18,360 nt of DNA, taken from the NCBI GenBank assembly GCA_005880055.1, contig VBJS01000008.1, positions 1 through 18,360 of the forward strand. Direction: 5' to 3'. Below, piece after piece: positions 1 through 6,594 of this stretch; position 1 is the first letter of the stretch, and the number at the start of each line of letters is the position of its first letter. The notes under the pieces are model-generated. The model did no database searches and had not been told where the DNA came from. It was given only the letters and a program-made list of their open reading frames with translations. Source of the DNA: Chloroflexota bacterium (GTDB lineage: Bacteria; Chloroflexota; Dehalococcoidia; SM23-28-2; RBG-16-64-32). The position numbers and the translations under genes are program-made.

Positions 1-303
1 CGAAGGAATCGTCGGCAATGGGGTTGGTTGGGCGGCGTCGTCCGGCCTTGACAAGCGAAGGTCCACCGATTTGACCGTTGCCGGCCGGCTCTGGGAGTCC
101 ATAACGGTCACACGAAAGCTGTTGCTGCCGACGTGGAAGGGCTCGATCTCGAGAAGGGCCTGCCGGCCGTCGTCCGCCTGATACCGCACTGCGATGCCTG
201 ACTCTGGGGTAGGCGACGGCGTGTTCGAACTCGACGAACTGCAGGCAGCGACTATGGCGCCCAGACACGCCGCAGAGACAAGCGCCAGGACGGACAGTCT
301 CAA
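1..303 (-). CDS. Partial lipoprotein, YtkA/CopC-like domain
   Basis: The 5' part of a gene that leaves the window on the left; 101 codons are visible. The TTG start at 303 is chosen because AGAGGAG lies 5-6 nt upstream and an in-frame stop lies just beyond. Residues 1-20 form a signal peptide ending in a lipobox (V-A-A-C, Cys21), followed by a Ser-rich linker, so the protein should be a lipid-anchored exported protein. The visible domain contains GSNSFRVTVMDSQSRP followed by a VDLRL strand. This resembles the Ig-like YtkA/FixH domain also found at the C-terminus of copper-resistance CopC/CopD proteins; the family call is tentative because the gene is incomplete. It follows the thioredoxin gene by 24 nt on the same strand, so it is probably the next gene of the redox operon. 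A role in extracytoplasmic metal handling is inferred only. Confidence 0.6.
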   Translation of the reverse strand, partial: MRLSVLALVSAACLGAIVAACSSSSSNTPSPTPESGIAVRYQADDGRQALLEIEPFHVGSNSFRVTVMDSQSRPATVKSVDLRLSRPDDAAQPTPLPTIPS

Positions 304-327
304 CGTGGCTCCTCTACGCTCGGCATG

Positions 328-1023
328 CTAACGGAGTATCTCCTCGATCCGTTTCTGGAGCTCGGAAACGTCGATGGCGTCTGAGACGTTGGTACCGTTC
401 GCCTTCTCAAGGAATGGGCCGGTGAAACGGCTTTGCACAACTCCCCGCCGGTCGATGAAAAATGTTGTGGGAAGGCCGAGCAATCGATATTCGTCGGCGA
501 CGCTGCCCGTGCGGTCGAGCAGGATAGGGAAATCCATACCGAAGTCGTCAGCGAAGGGCTCGATGATGCTCTTACCTTCCTGCAGGTTCACCCCCAGGAT
601 TAGTAGACCCCGTTCCCTGTATTTATGGTACGCCTCGATCAGATTAGGTATCTCCTTGCGGCAGGGCTGGCACCAGGTGGCCCAGAAGTTGATGACCACG
701 GCCTTTCCTCGCAGGTCGCTCAGCCGCATCTCGCGACCATTCAAGCTCTCAAGAACGAAATCTGGCGCCAGGTTCCCCTCTTCAGGCTCGATTGCCGGGC
801 CCGGAGAGTTCAACGCTGCTGGAATATCGACGGGCCCGTAACGAGCCCCGCTTGTGCTGACGCCTCCCGAATCGCGGTAACCCAGCCACCAGATGGCCGC
901 CACGATGGCGCCGACCACTACCAGCGGGTAGACGACCCGCCTCAGGAACCAATAGCGCCGGGTGCGGCGCCGGGCGGACCTGACGTGCTGAGACCCACGG
1001 ATGGGAGGCTGTTCCGACGGCAC
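328..1023 (-). CDS. Membrane-anchored thioredoxin-like protein, ResA/TlpA family
   Basis: Thiol-disulfide oxidoreductase of 231 aa. An Arg-rich N-terminus is followed by one transmembrane helix (about residues 31-48), which puts the catalytic domain outside the cytoplasm. The thioredoxin fold starts near residue 84 (APDFVLESLNG), has the active site W117-C118-Q-P-C121, and the cis-Pro loop LPTTFFID (Pro185). This layout is that of ResA/TlpA/CcmG proteins, which reduce disulfides in exported partners such as apocytochrome c or copper-site proteins; the partner here is unknown. The GTG start at 1023 lies 5 nt after the stop of the upstream redoxin gene, with AAGG inside that gene's last codons as a possible ribosome site. 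Length is a little above the usual 170-200 aa because of the linker after the anchor. Two thioredoxin-fold proteins side by side suggest an electron-relay pair. Confidence 0.85.
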   Translation of the reverse strand: MPSEQPPIRGSQHVRSARRRTRRYWFLRRVVYPLVVVGAIVAAIWWLGYRDSGGVSTSGARYGPVDIPAALNSPGPAIEPEEGNLAPDFVLESLNGREMRLSDLRGKAVVINFWATWCQPCRKEIPNLIEAYHKYRERGLLILGVNLQEGKSIIEPFADDFGMDFPILLDRTGSVADEYRLLGLPTTFFIDRRGVVQSRFTGPFLEKANGTNVSDAIDVSELQKRIEEILR

Positions 1024-1028
1024 TTTAA

Positions 1029-1676
1029 CTACCTTGTCGACTCCGGCGTGCCCGCCTCACCTGCCTGAACGGTCGCCAAATCGGCCAGCATGCGGTTGAT
1101 GTTTGCGGGTGCTGCGTCGCTGGCTTCTGACAGCACCTGGTCCCCGGCGGCGACCCGGCCCGACTTGTCGATGATCACGTAGCCCATAAACGGCATTTCC
1201 ATTTGGTTGCTCCAGAGACCAACCTGTCGCGTGGCAGACGTCTGGTCGTCATAGAGAATCGGGTACGTGACTCCGTGGGTGGAAGCCTTGGCCTTCGCTG
1301 TGTCGATGCTCTCCGGCCGCGAGCCCAGCGCCAGCAGCGCGGCGCCTCGTGCTTGGAAATCCCCCTGTCGTCCTTGCAGCTCCACGAGCAGCTGTTCACA
1401 CCCGGTTCAGAAAAAGCCCATGTAGCCGACAATGACCACGTCCTGTTTTCCGAGGTAATCGGCCAGCGACACCTGCCGGCCTGAGACAGCGTCCGGCAGT
1501 CGGAAGGGTTGTATCTGCTGTCCGATAGGGATCGGCTGCTCTCCGCTCGTGCTACTGGAGCCGCCACCGGAGCAAGCGATCGTTCCGACAACTAGAGCAA
1601 GGACAACGACCGTTACCCCGAATGGCCCGAGCGAGATTCGAGTGCGGCGCCGCGCGGTAACCCGCGAGGGTTTCAC
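1029..1676 (-). CDS. Redoxin (AhpC/TSA-like) with in-frame TGA, candidate selenoprotein
   Basis: Two open frames, 1410-1676 and 1029-1406, are in the same phase and separated only by one TGA (1407-1409). Read through, they give a 215-aa protein with an N-terminal membrane segment (about residues 16-34, ending in a weak lipobox before Cys35) and a redoxin domain. The TGA is residue 90 in VGYMGFF-U-TGC-EQL, exactly where peroxiredoxin-like proteins carry the first Cys of the CxxC active site, with Cys93 as partner. The second half, with LLALGSRPES, ILYDDQ and MPFMGYVIIDKSG, is a normal redoxin C-terminus, so the gene does not look decayed. The GTG at 1676 is preferred because it overlaps the previous stop as GTGA and has GAGGAG upstream; a GTG at 1730 is also in frame. 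A SECIS-like hairpin starts 14 nt after the TGA. A simple nonsense mutation or base error (TGC/TGT to TGA) remains the alternative. The selenoprotein genes selA-D are not in this window. Confidence 0.78.
1376..1392 (-). promoter_or_regulatory. SECIS-like hairpin downstream of in-frame TGA
   Basis: On the minus strand GCTGCTC-GTG-GAGCTGC folds into a stem of six Watson-Crick pairs with one internal U-U mismatch and a GUG loop. The loop begins 21 nt after the TGA, within the spacing known for bacterial SECIS elements. A G at the first loop position followed by U, and an unpaired U on the 5' side of the stem, match the features recognised by SelB in the E. coli formate dehydrogenase SECIS. The hairpin lies inside coding sequence, as bacterial SECIS elements do. 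Assignment is by eye. Confidence 0.5.
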
Positions 1677-1873
1677 CGCGCGGACTCCTCGCCTTGAGGC
1701 GTCTCTGTCTGGTGCTCCTTGTGCCTGCACTGCCCGCTCAAGCAGTTGATGCTCAACTCCCTCTTCTCGCCCTTAGCCCGTGCAATCGCCCAGGCAACCA
1801 TCCCGATCGCCGCCATGCCGACTGGACAGGCAAGAAGGACCAGGACAGGCAATAAATACGGCAAAATGCTCAT
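1673..1873 (-). CDS. Small membrane protein with Cys/His tail
   Basis: A 66-aa protein not assigned to a family. Residues 4-31 form one long hydrophobic helix (PYLLPVLVLLACPVGMAAIG) with an internal Cys-Pro. The positively charged ARAKGEKR follows, so by the positive-inside rule the tail should face the cytoplasm. The tail carries C44-LSGQ-C49-R-H51-KE-H54, a CX4CXHX2H arrangement that could bind a metal ion or be redox-active. The ATG at 1873 has GGAG about 11 nt upstream. The stop overlaps the start of the redoxin gene (GTGA), which implies translational coupling. Small membrane proteins of this style are common near heavy-metal and disulfide genes, but no function can be assigned. Confidence 0.6.
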   Translation of the reverse strand: MSILPYLLPVLVLLACPVGMAAIGMVAWAIARAKGEKRELSINCLSGQCRHKEHQTETPQGEESAR

Positions 1874-1948
1874 AGTCTAATCTCCGAATGACTTGGGTTC
1901 GCTCGCAAACGAGGTCATCGCCTCGCGCGACGCGGTAGACCTGAGGGG

Positions 1949-2260
1949 TTAAGCGGGCTTGGGTGGTGGCTTATGCAGCTCCGGCGCCACCGTCGCCAAC
2001 GAAAGAATCGGGCTTGCCAGCGGTGACCGGAGTAGATTTCCAGGGTTTGGAGCCGCTAGTGCGGCGACATTGCTCGCGGGGCAAGTTCCGGAACACTCCG
2101 CAGTCATGTTACAAACAGATCCGGATGAGCAAGGCATCGACATGGTTGATCCATCGTCCCCGCTTTGCCCGCTGTTTGCGATTCCTGCCGGGGCAAGAAC
2201 GCCGAGAAGAAGGCTTGCGGCGGCCGTCACGGCCAGGCACCCAAACAGGAGCGAACGCAT
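1949..2260 (-). CDS. Small exported Cys-rich protein
   Basis: Unrecognised protein of 103 aa when read from the ATG at 2260. In-frame starts at 2293 (ATG) and further upstream exist, and none has a strong Shine-Dalgarno site, so the start is uncertain. Residues 1-29 look like a signal peptide (MRSLLFGCLAV then an Ala/Leu core). The mature part has a Met/Cys-rich stretch with four Cys (44, 50, 56, 60; spacing x5, x5, x3) beginning near STMSMPC, then a Pro-rich C-terminus ending PPPKPA. Even Cys spacing in an exported protein suggests structural disulfides or metal (for example copper) binding. As first gene of the redox cluster it may be a substrate or partner of the downstream redoxin and thioredoxin; this is an inference from position. 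Confidence 0.5.
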   Translation of the reverse strand: MRSLLFGCLAVTAAASLLLGVLAPAGIANSGQSGDDGSTMSMPCSSGSVCNMTAECSGTCPASNVAALAAPNPGNLLRSPLASPILSLATVAPELHKPPPKPA

Positions 2261-2518
2261 TGCAACTAGAACGTTAATGCCGATAGGGGTCATGTGCAAC
2301 CGACCTGATGGCCCGGACAACCATTCTCCGGTATGCGGAGGCGCCGCTTGCAGCGCCGGCCGGGGCTTCTTCTCCCTGCTTCGACATCCCAGCAAAAGCC
2401 TCGGCTTATAAAGGGTTCGGACTACACGGGGCTCCCGGACTGCGGACGTTGCACCTTACGTACGCGTCATGGTATGTTGCCGTCGCTTTCGCCGGACGGC
2501 GGAGGCTGGAGGCTGCCC

Positions 2519-3669
2519 ATGGACTTTCACTTCTCGCCCGAGGAAGAATCGTTCCGCCAATCGGTACGCTACTGGCTGAAGGATAACCTGCCCGAGGACT
2601 GGGAGGGCGACCGCTTCTCCCGCAACGCCGAGAACCGCAGCATCTACAAGGACTTCGCCAAGCGGCTGGCGACGAAGAAGTGGGTGGCGCCGCATTGGCC
2701 CGTAGAGTACGGCGGCCTCGGGCTCTCCGTGATCCAGCAACTCATGTTCAACGAGGAGATGTCGTACGCCAACGCACCCATCGGCTACAGCTCGATCGGC
2801 GTCGGCTGGGCCGGCTCCACGGGTATCGTGTACGGGACCGAGGAGCAGCAGAAGAAGCACCTGGACGCAATCACCACAGCGAACCGAACGCCGGCTCCGA
2901 CCTCGCCAACCTGGCGACGCGGGCCGTACGCGACGGCGACGATTACATCATCAACGGCCAGAAGATCTGGACCTCCGGGGCCCACTACGCGGACTGGATG
3001 ATCCTGATTGCGCGGACAGACCCGGACGCGCCCAAGCACAAGGGGATCAGCTATTTCCTCGTGGACATGAAGACGCCCGGCATCAGCACTCGCCCGCTGA
3101 TCGACATGATGAACAACCACGGCTTCAACGAGGTGTTCTTCGAGAACGCGAGAGTGCCTCGCGATTGCCTTCTGGGCGAAGAAAACCGCGGCTGGTACAT
3201 GGCGACGACAACGCTGGACTTCGAACGGTCGTCGATCGGCGGCGCGGTGGGCGCGCGTAAGATGCTAGAGGAGCTGGTCGCGTACACTCGGAACACTCGC
3301 CTGAACGGGCACCGGCTGGCGGATGAGGTGCGGGTGCGGACGCGGCTGGCCGACGCGGGGGTGGAGGCAGAGCTGGGCCGGCTGCTCTCGTACAGGGTGG
3401 CGACGCTGCAGGCGCGCGGCCAGGTGCCGAACTACGAAGCCTCGATCGCCAAGCTGTTCAATACGGACATGCAGCTGCGGATGGCCAAGAGCGGGATGGA
3501 GATCATGGGGCTGTACGGGCAGCTGGACCACCGCTCCAGGTGGGTGCCGCTGCGGGGCCGCTTCGAGCGTCAGTACCTGTGGCAGACGGGGTTGGCAGTC
3601 GGCGGAGGGACCACGGAGATCCAGAAGAACATCATCGCGATGCGCGGGTTGGGGCTGCCGCGGGGATAG
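2519..3669 (+). pseudogene. Acyl-CoA dehydrogenase broken by internal deletion/frameshift
   Basis: Flavin-dependent acyl-CoA dehydrogenase of the FadE/CaiA type. The ATG at 2519 has GGAGG 7 nt upstream. The first 120 residues (MDFHFSPEEESFRQ to HLDAITT) are the N-terminal helical domain. At about 2877 the frame shifts, and the other frame resumes with SEPNAGSDLANLATRAV, IINGQKIWTSGA and the C-terminal helical domain ending GGGTTEIQKNIIAMRGLGLPRG. Family members normally have about nine residues ending W/F-C-Q-G-Y between these parts; they are absent here, so about 25 or 28 nt (3n+1) appear deleted. No slippery sequence or stem that would favour programmed frameshifting is evident. The gene is therefore either a recent pseudogene or contains an assembly/sequencing gap. 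Expected intact length is about 390 aa. Confidence 0.85.
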
Positions 3670-3751
3670 TGGCAGGGTTTGGAACTGTCCGGTGGATGCT
3701 AAGCGGACTACTCGACGGCGAACGACGGCACCGCGAACGAGACACCAAAGC

Positions 3752-4135
3752 GTGAGTACCTTCTCGGTAGATATAGGGGTAGGGCAAACCGAAACCGGGC
3801 CGTTTGAAAACATGGAGGCGCTTGTCGATACTGGGGCTTTCTACGGTTGGATTCCTCGTTCCGTACTTGAGCGACTCAAGATATCGCCGAGCGGCACCCG
3901 CACGTTCGTGCTGGCAAACGGCAAAGAGGTGGACGAACAGATAGGCTACGGTTGGATTAGGCTCCAGGGCGAGGCCGGACCCACAATATTTGTTTTCGCA
4001 CCGGACGGCACGGAGCCGCTTCTTGGCGCGTATACGCTTGAAGGCTTCGGGCTCGCTGCTGACCCCATCAAGGAGCGATTGGTACCTATGCCAAAACTTC
4101 GCGCCTATCACTCAACTGAACAAACTGAAGCCCAA
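3752..4135 (+). CDS. Clan AA (retropepsin-like) aspartic protease domain, no stop before next gene
   Basis: Read from GTG 3752, about 115 residues match the small bacterial clan AA aspartic protease family. The catalytic motif is V-D26-T27-G28-A followed by WIPRSVLERLKISP. Then come a FVLANGK strand, a central Gly-rich sheet and the family C-terminal signature LLGAYTLEGFGLAADP...RLVP. Such proteins act as dimers like retroviral proteases; their substrates are unknown. The family normally ends near this point, but here 17 more residues (MPKLRAYHSTEQTEAQ region) run without a stop into the acyl-CoA dehydrogenase that begins at Met129. The frame is open from 3752 to 5275, so a 507-aa fusion is possible. 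The ribosome site is weak. Third codon positions are richer in A/T than in the neighbours, which suggests a separately acquired gene. Confidence 0.65.
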
Positions 4136-5275
4136 ATGGACCTTGGACTAGACGAACAACAGGAGATGCTGAAGAATTTTGCGCGCGACTTCCTCGAGAA
4201 GGAATGCCCCGAATCGCTCGTGCGGGCTATGGAGGAGGACGAGAAGGGGTATTCGCCGGAGCTGTGGCAGAAGATGGCGCAGCAGGGCTGGATGGGGCTC
4301 ATCATCCCCGAGCAGTACGGCGGCACCGGCATGAACCTCTGCGAGCTGGTCGTGCTGCTGGAGGAGTTCGGCCGCGCGCTCGTCCCCGGGCCGTTCATCT
4401 CGACTGTCGTGCTCGGTGGCGTGCCGACGATGGAGGCGGGCACCGACCAGCAGAAAGACTGGGTGCTCCCGAAGATCGCCAGCGGCGAGCTGATCATGAC
4501 GATGGCGCTCACCGAGCCGTCGGCGAAGTGGACTGCGGACGGCGTGCAGCTCGAGGCCAAGAAGGACGGCGACAGCTACGTCCTCAACGGCACCAAACTC
4601 TTCGTCCCGGATGCCCATGTCTCGGACAGCATGATCGTCGTCGCCCGGACCGGTCCTTCCGGGAAGGATGGCGAGGACGGGATCACGCTCTTCTACGTCA
4701 ACCCCAAGGAGCAGGGGGCCAAGTGCGAGCAGTTGAAGACGATCGCCTCCGACAAGCAGTCCGAGGTCACGTTCGAGAACGTGAAGGTCCCCGCCTACCA
4801 GATGCTCGGTCAGGAGGGTAAGGGCTGGCGGATCGTTGAGCGGACGCAGAAGGTGGCAACCGTAGCCGCCTGCGCGTACCTGGTGGGCCTCTCGCAGATG
4901 GACTTCGACGTGACGCTGAACTACGCCAAGGAGCGCGTGCAGTTTGGGCGCCCGATCGGCTCCTTCCAGGCCATCCAGCACAAGCTGGCGGACGCGGTTA
5001 TCGATGTCGACGGCTCTCGCTTCATCACGTACAAAGCGGCGTGGAGCCTGCAGGAGAATGAGCCGGACGCCGACCTGATGATCAGCATGGCGAAGGCCTG
5101 GACTTCTGACGCCTCGCGTCGTGTTGTGGCGCACGGGCAGCAGATTCACGGAGGCATCGGCTTCACGAAGGAGTACAAGATCCAGCTCTACTTCCGCCGG
5201 CAGAAGTGGATGGAGCTGATGTGGGGCGACGCGGACTATCACCGCGAGCTGGTGGCGCAGAAGCTGGAGGTATAA
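4136..5275 (+). CDS. Acyl-CoA dehydrogenase, FadE/CaiA-like
   Basis: A complete 379-aa acyl-CoA dehydrogenase when read from ATG 4136 (MDLGLDEQQEMLKNFARDF). The N-terminal helical domain contains GWMGLIIPEQYGGTG; the central beta domain has MALTEPSAKW, YVLNGTKLFV and the VTFENVKVP strand; the C-terminal domain has YAKERVQFGRPIGSFQAIQHKLAD and HGQQIHGGIGFTKEY. The C-terminus reads YFRRQKWMELMWGDADYHRE and lacks the Glu-containing YEGT/EIQ motif of medium-chain enzymes, as in beta-type subunits of heteromeric FadE pairs. These enzymes oxidise acyl-CoA to enoyl-CoA and pass electrons to ETF. The broken homologue upstream looks like the matching alpha-type subunit. The reading frame is open upstream into the protease domain, so the true start could be 3752; ATG 4136 is chosen because homologues start here, although its ribosome site is weak. 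Confidence 0.85.
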   Translation: MDLGLDEQQEMLKNFARDFLEKECPESLVRAMEEDEKGYSPELWQKMAQQGWMGLIIPEQYGGTGMNLCELVVLLEEFGRALVPGPFISTVVLGGVPTMEAGTDQQKDWVLPKIASGELIMTMALTEPSAKWTADGVQLEAKKDGDSYVLNGTKLFVPDAHVSDSMIVVARTGPSGKDGEDGITLFYVNPKEQGAKCEQLKTIASDKQSEVTFENVKVPAYQMLGQEGKGWRIVERTQKVATVAACAYLVGLSQMDFDVTLNYAKERVQFGRPIGSFQAIQHKLADAVIDVDGSRFITYKAAWSLQENEPDADLMISMAKAWTSDASRRVVAHGQQIHGGIGFTKEYKIQLYFRRQKWMELMWGDADYHRELVAQKLEV

Positions 5276-5333
5276 GCGCCATCGGTGTGGCCGCACCTTG
5301 CGTTGCCGCACTGTCTGCTCCACCACCCGTCGA

Positions 5334-5536
5334 ATGTCATGCTGAGCGGTGATGCGACCGTTCGACGAGATAGGTTTCGGCGCGAAGGCACCCTGCGGGG
5401 ATGGGCGGGAGAGAGACGCGCAAATCGGGCCGCTTGAGTACGGTCCGCAGAATTTCATCCCCGGTCCGCCCCACAAGCTTCCTTCGCGAGAGAGCGATGT
5501 GCAATTCCAAGCGCCGCCGGCGCTCAGAATGACATC
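5334..5536. repeat. Inverted pair of a ~73-nt dispersed repeat
   Basis: This gap (5276-5564) holds two facing copies of one unit. The arms ATGTCATGCTGAGCG (5334-5348) and CGCTCAGAATGACAT (5521-5535) are complementary at 14 of 15 positions. The left unit (5334-5405) on the minus strand matches 10230-10303 with 23 of 25 identities in its first block, and the right unit (about 5466-5536) shares CCTTCGCG and the CGCTCAGAATGACATC end. The interval between these two blocks is 32-33 nt in all three copies while its sequence varies. It ends just before the ribosome site of the next gene. Confidence 0.65.
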
Positions 5537-5564
5537 CTTTGCGACAACAAGGAGCATTTAGCCA

Positions 5565-6389
5565 GTGCCGAACTACATCTGCGTGACCTGCGGCGCCCAG
5601 CAGGCCGCGAGCAAGGAGCCGCCCGCGGCCTGCATCATCTGCGAGGACGATCGCCAGTACGTTCCGCCGTTCGGGCAGCAGTGGACGACTCTGGAAGGCA
5701 TGAAGGCGGCGGGGCACGAGAACCGGGTGCGGCCCGTCCGCGACGAGCCCGGCCTCTGGTCGATCGATACGCGACCGCGCTTCGCCATCGGGCAGCGGGC
5801 GCTGCTGGTGCAGACGCCGACCGGGAACCTTCTTTGGGACTGCGTCTCGTACTTAGACGAGGCGACCGTCGAGCGGATCCGAGAGCTGGGCGGCATCGCC
5901 GGCATCTCCGTCTCGCATCCGCACTTCTATGCCTCGATGATCGAATTCAGCCGCGCCTTCGACGGAGCGCCGGTATACGTGCCGGAAGCCGACCGGCAGT
6001 GGGTGGTCCGGCAGGACGAGGCCATCGAGTACTACGAGGGCTCGCACGAGGTGCTGCCCGGGATGACGCTGGTGCAGACGGGCGGCCACTTCGAAGGCAG
6101 CGCGGCCCTGCACTGGGCGGCGGGGGCGGGCGGCCGTGGCGCGCTCTTCACCGGCGACACGATATCGGTCGTGGCCGACCGCCGCTGGGTGACGTTCATG
6201 CGCAGCTACCCGAATTACATCCCGCTCTCCCGCGAGGCGATCGAGGAGATCATCCGCAGGCTGGAACCGTACGAGTTCGACCGGGTGCACGGCGGGTGGT
6301 GGGAGCAGACGGTAGAGCGCGACGGAAAAGCGGCGATCAAGCGGTCGGCGGAGCGCTATTACCGCTGGATCGAGCGCCGAGCAGACTAG
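5565..6389 (+). CDS. Metallo-beta-lactamase-fold hydrolase with N-terminal zinc ribbon
   Basis: A 274-aa protein with a rubredoxin-like zinc ribbon at the N-terminus (C6-VT-C9 and C23-II-C26) followed by a metallo-beta-lactamase-fold domain. Visible metal-ligand candidates are H118 and H120 in SVSHPHFYAS, H175 in QTGGHFEGSA, D198 in LFTGDT and H242 in VHGG. The canonical HxHxDH motif is degenerate: the Asp-His pair is replaced, so one metal site may be altered. Substrate cannot be predicted; the fold includes thioesterases, lactonases and glyoxalase II. GTG 5565 is preceded by AAGGAG with 10 nt spacing. It is the last gene of the plus-strand block and may be transcribed separately from the acyl-CoA dehydrogenase because 289 nt of repeat lie between. 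Confidence 0.8.
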   Translation: MPNYICVTCGAQQAASKEPPAACIICEDDRQYVPPFGQQWTTLEGMKAAGHENRVRPVRDEPGLWSIDTRPRFAIGQRALLVQTPTGNLLWDCVSYLDEATVERIRELGGIAGISVSHPHFYASMIEFSRAFDGAPVYVPEADRQWVVRQDEAIEYYEGSHEVLPGMTLVQTGGHFEGSAALHWAAGAGGRGALFTGDTISVVADRRWVTFMRSYPNYIPLSREAIEEIIRRLEPYEFDRVHGGWWEQTVERDGKAAIKRSAERYYRWIERRAD

Positions 6390-6430
6390 TCCGCGCACCG
6401 TGATCCCCGGTGTTCAGTGTCCCGGGCGTT

Positions 6431-6515
6431 GTTCGTCCCACCCAGCCCGCCCTCGGTAGGTAATCGGGGGACACCCCCGAACCCCCGGCTTCGCTTCGTC
6501 CTTCTGCGGAAGGAC
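6431..6515 (+). repeat. Dispersed hairpin repeat, copy 1
   Basis: Starts GTTCGTCCCACCCAGCCCGC and contains the perfect 7-bp, 3-nt-loop hairpin TCGGGGGACACCCCCGA (6464-6480). A second perfect hairpin GTCCTTCTGCGGAAGGAC follows at 6498-6515. It lies between convergent genes and could act as a bidirectional terminator, although no T-tract follows. Shared upstream bases (GTGTCCCG) suggest the unit extends to about 6415. Confidence 0.7.
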
Positions 6516-6594
6516 TTGCTCAGCGCATCGGCCCGGGCTTTCGGTTCGACTCGCGCGATAAGATCAGCGAGAAAATGGGACAACTACCCGCCCG

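Noticed and set aside
2405..2410. TATAAG on the minus strand as a promoter for the redox cluster
   Set aside because: No -35 at 16-19 nt and it is far from the likely start; not strong enough to list.
2870..2885. Programmed frameshift in the first acyl-CoA dehydrogenase
   Set aside because: No slippery heptamer, internal Shine-Dalgarno or stem seen, and conserved residues are actually missing at the junction, so deletion explains it better.
3323..3750. Open frame upstream of the protease domain, continuous with 3752-5275
   Set aside because: The Trp/Arg/Cys-rich translation is a shadow of the acyl-CoA dehydrogenase in another frame; homology begins near 3755.
4148..5557. 469-aa minus-strand open frame
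   Set aside because: Antisense to a clear acyl-CoA dehydrogenase; composition (Arg/His/Leu-rich, no fold) is typical of a high-GC shadow.
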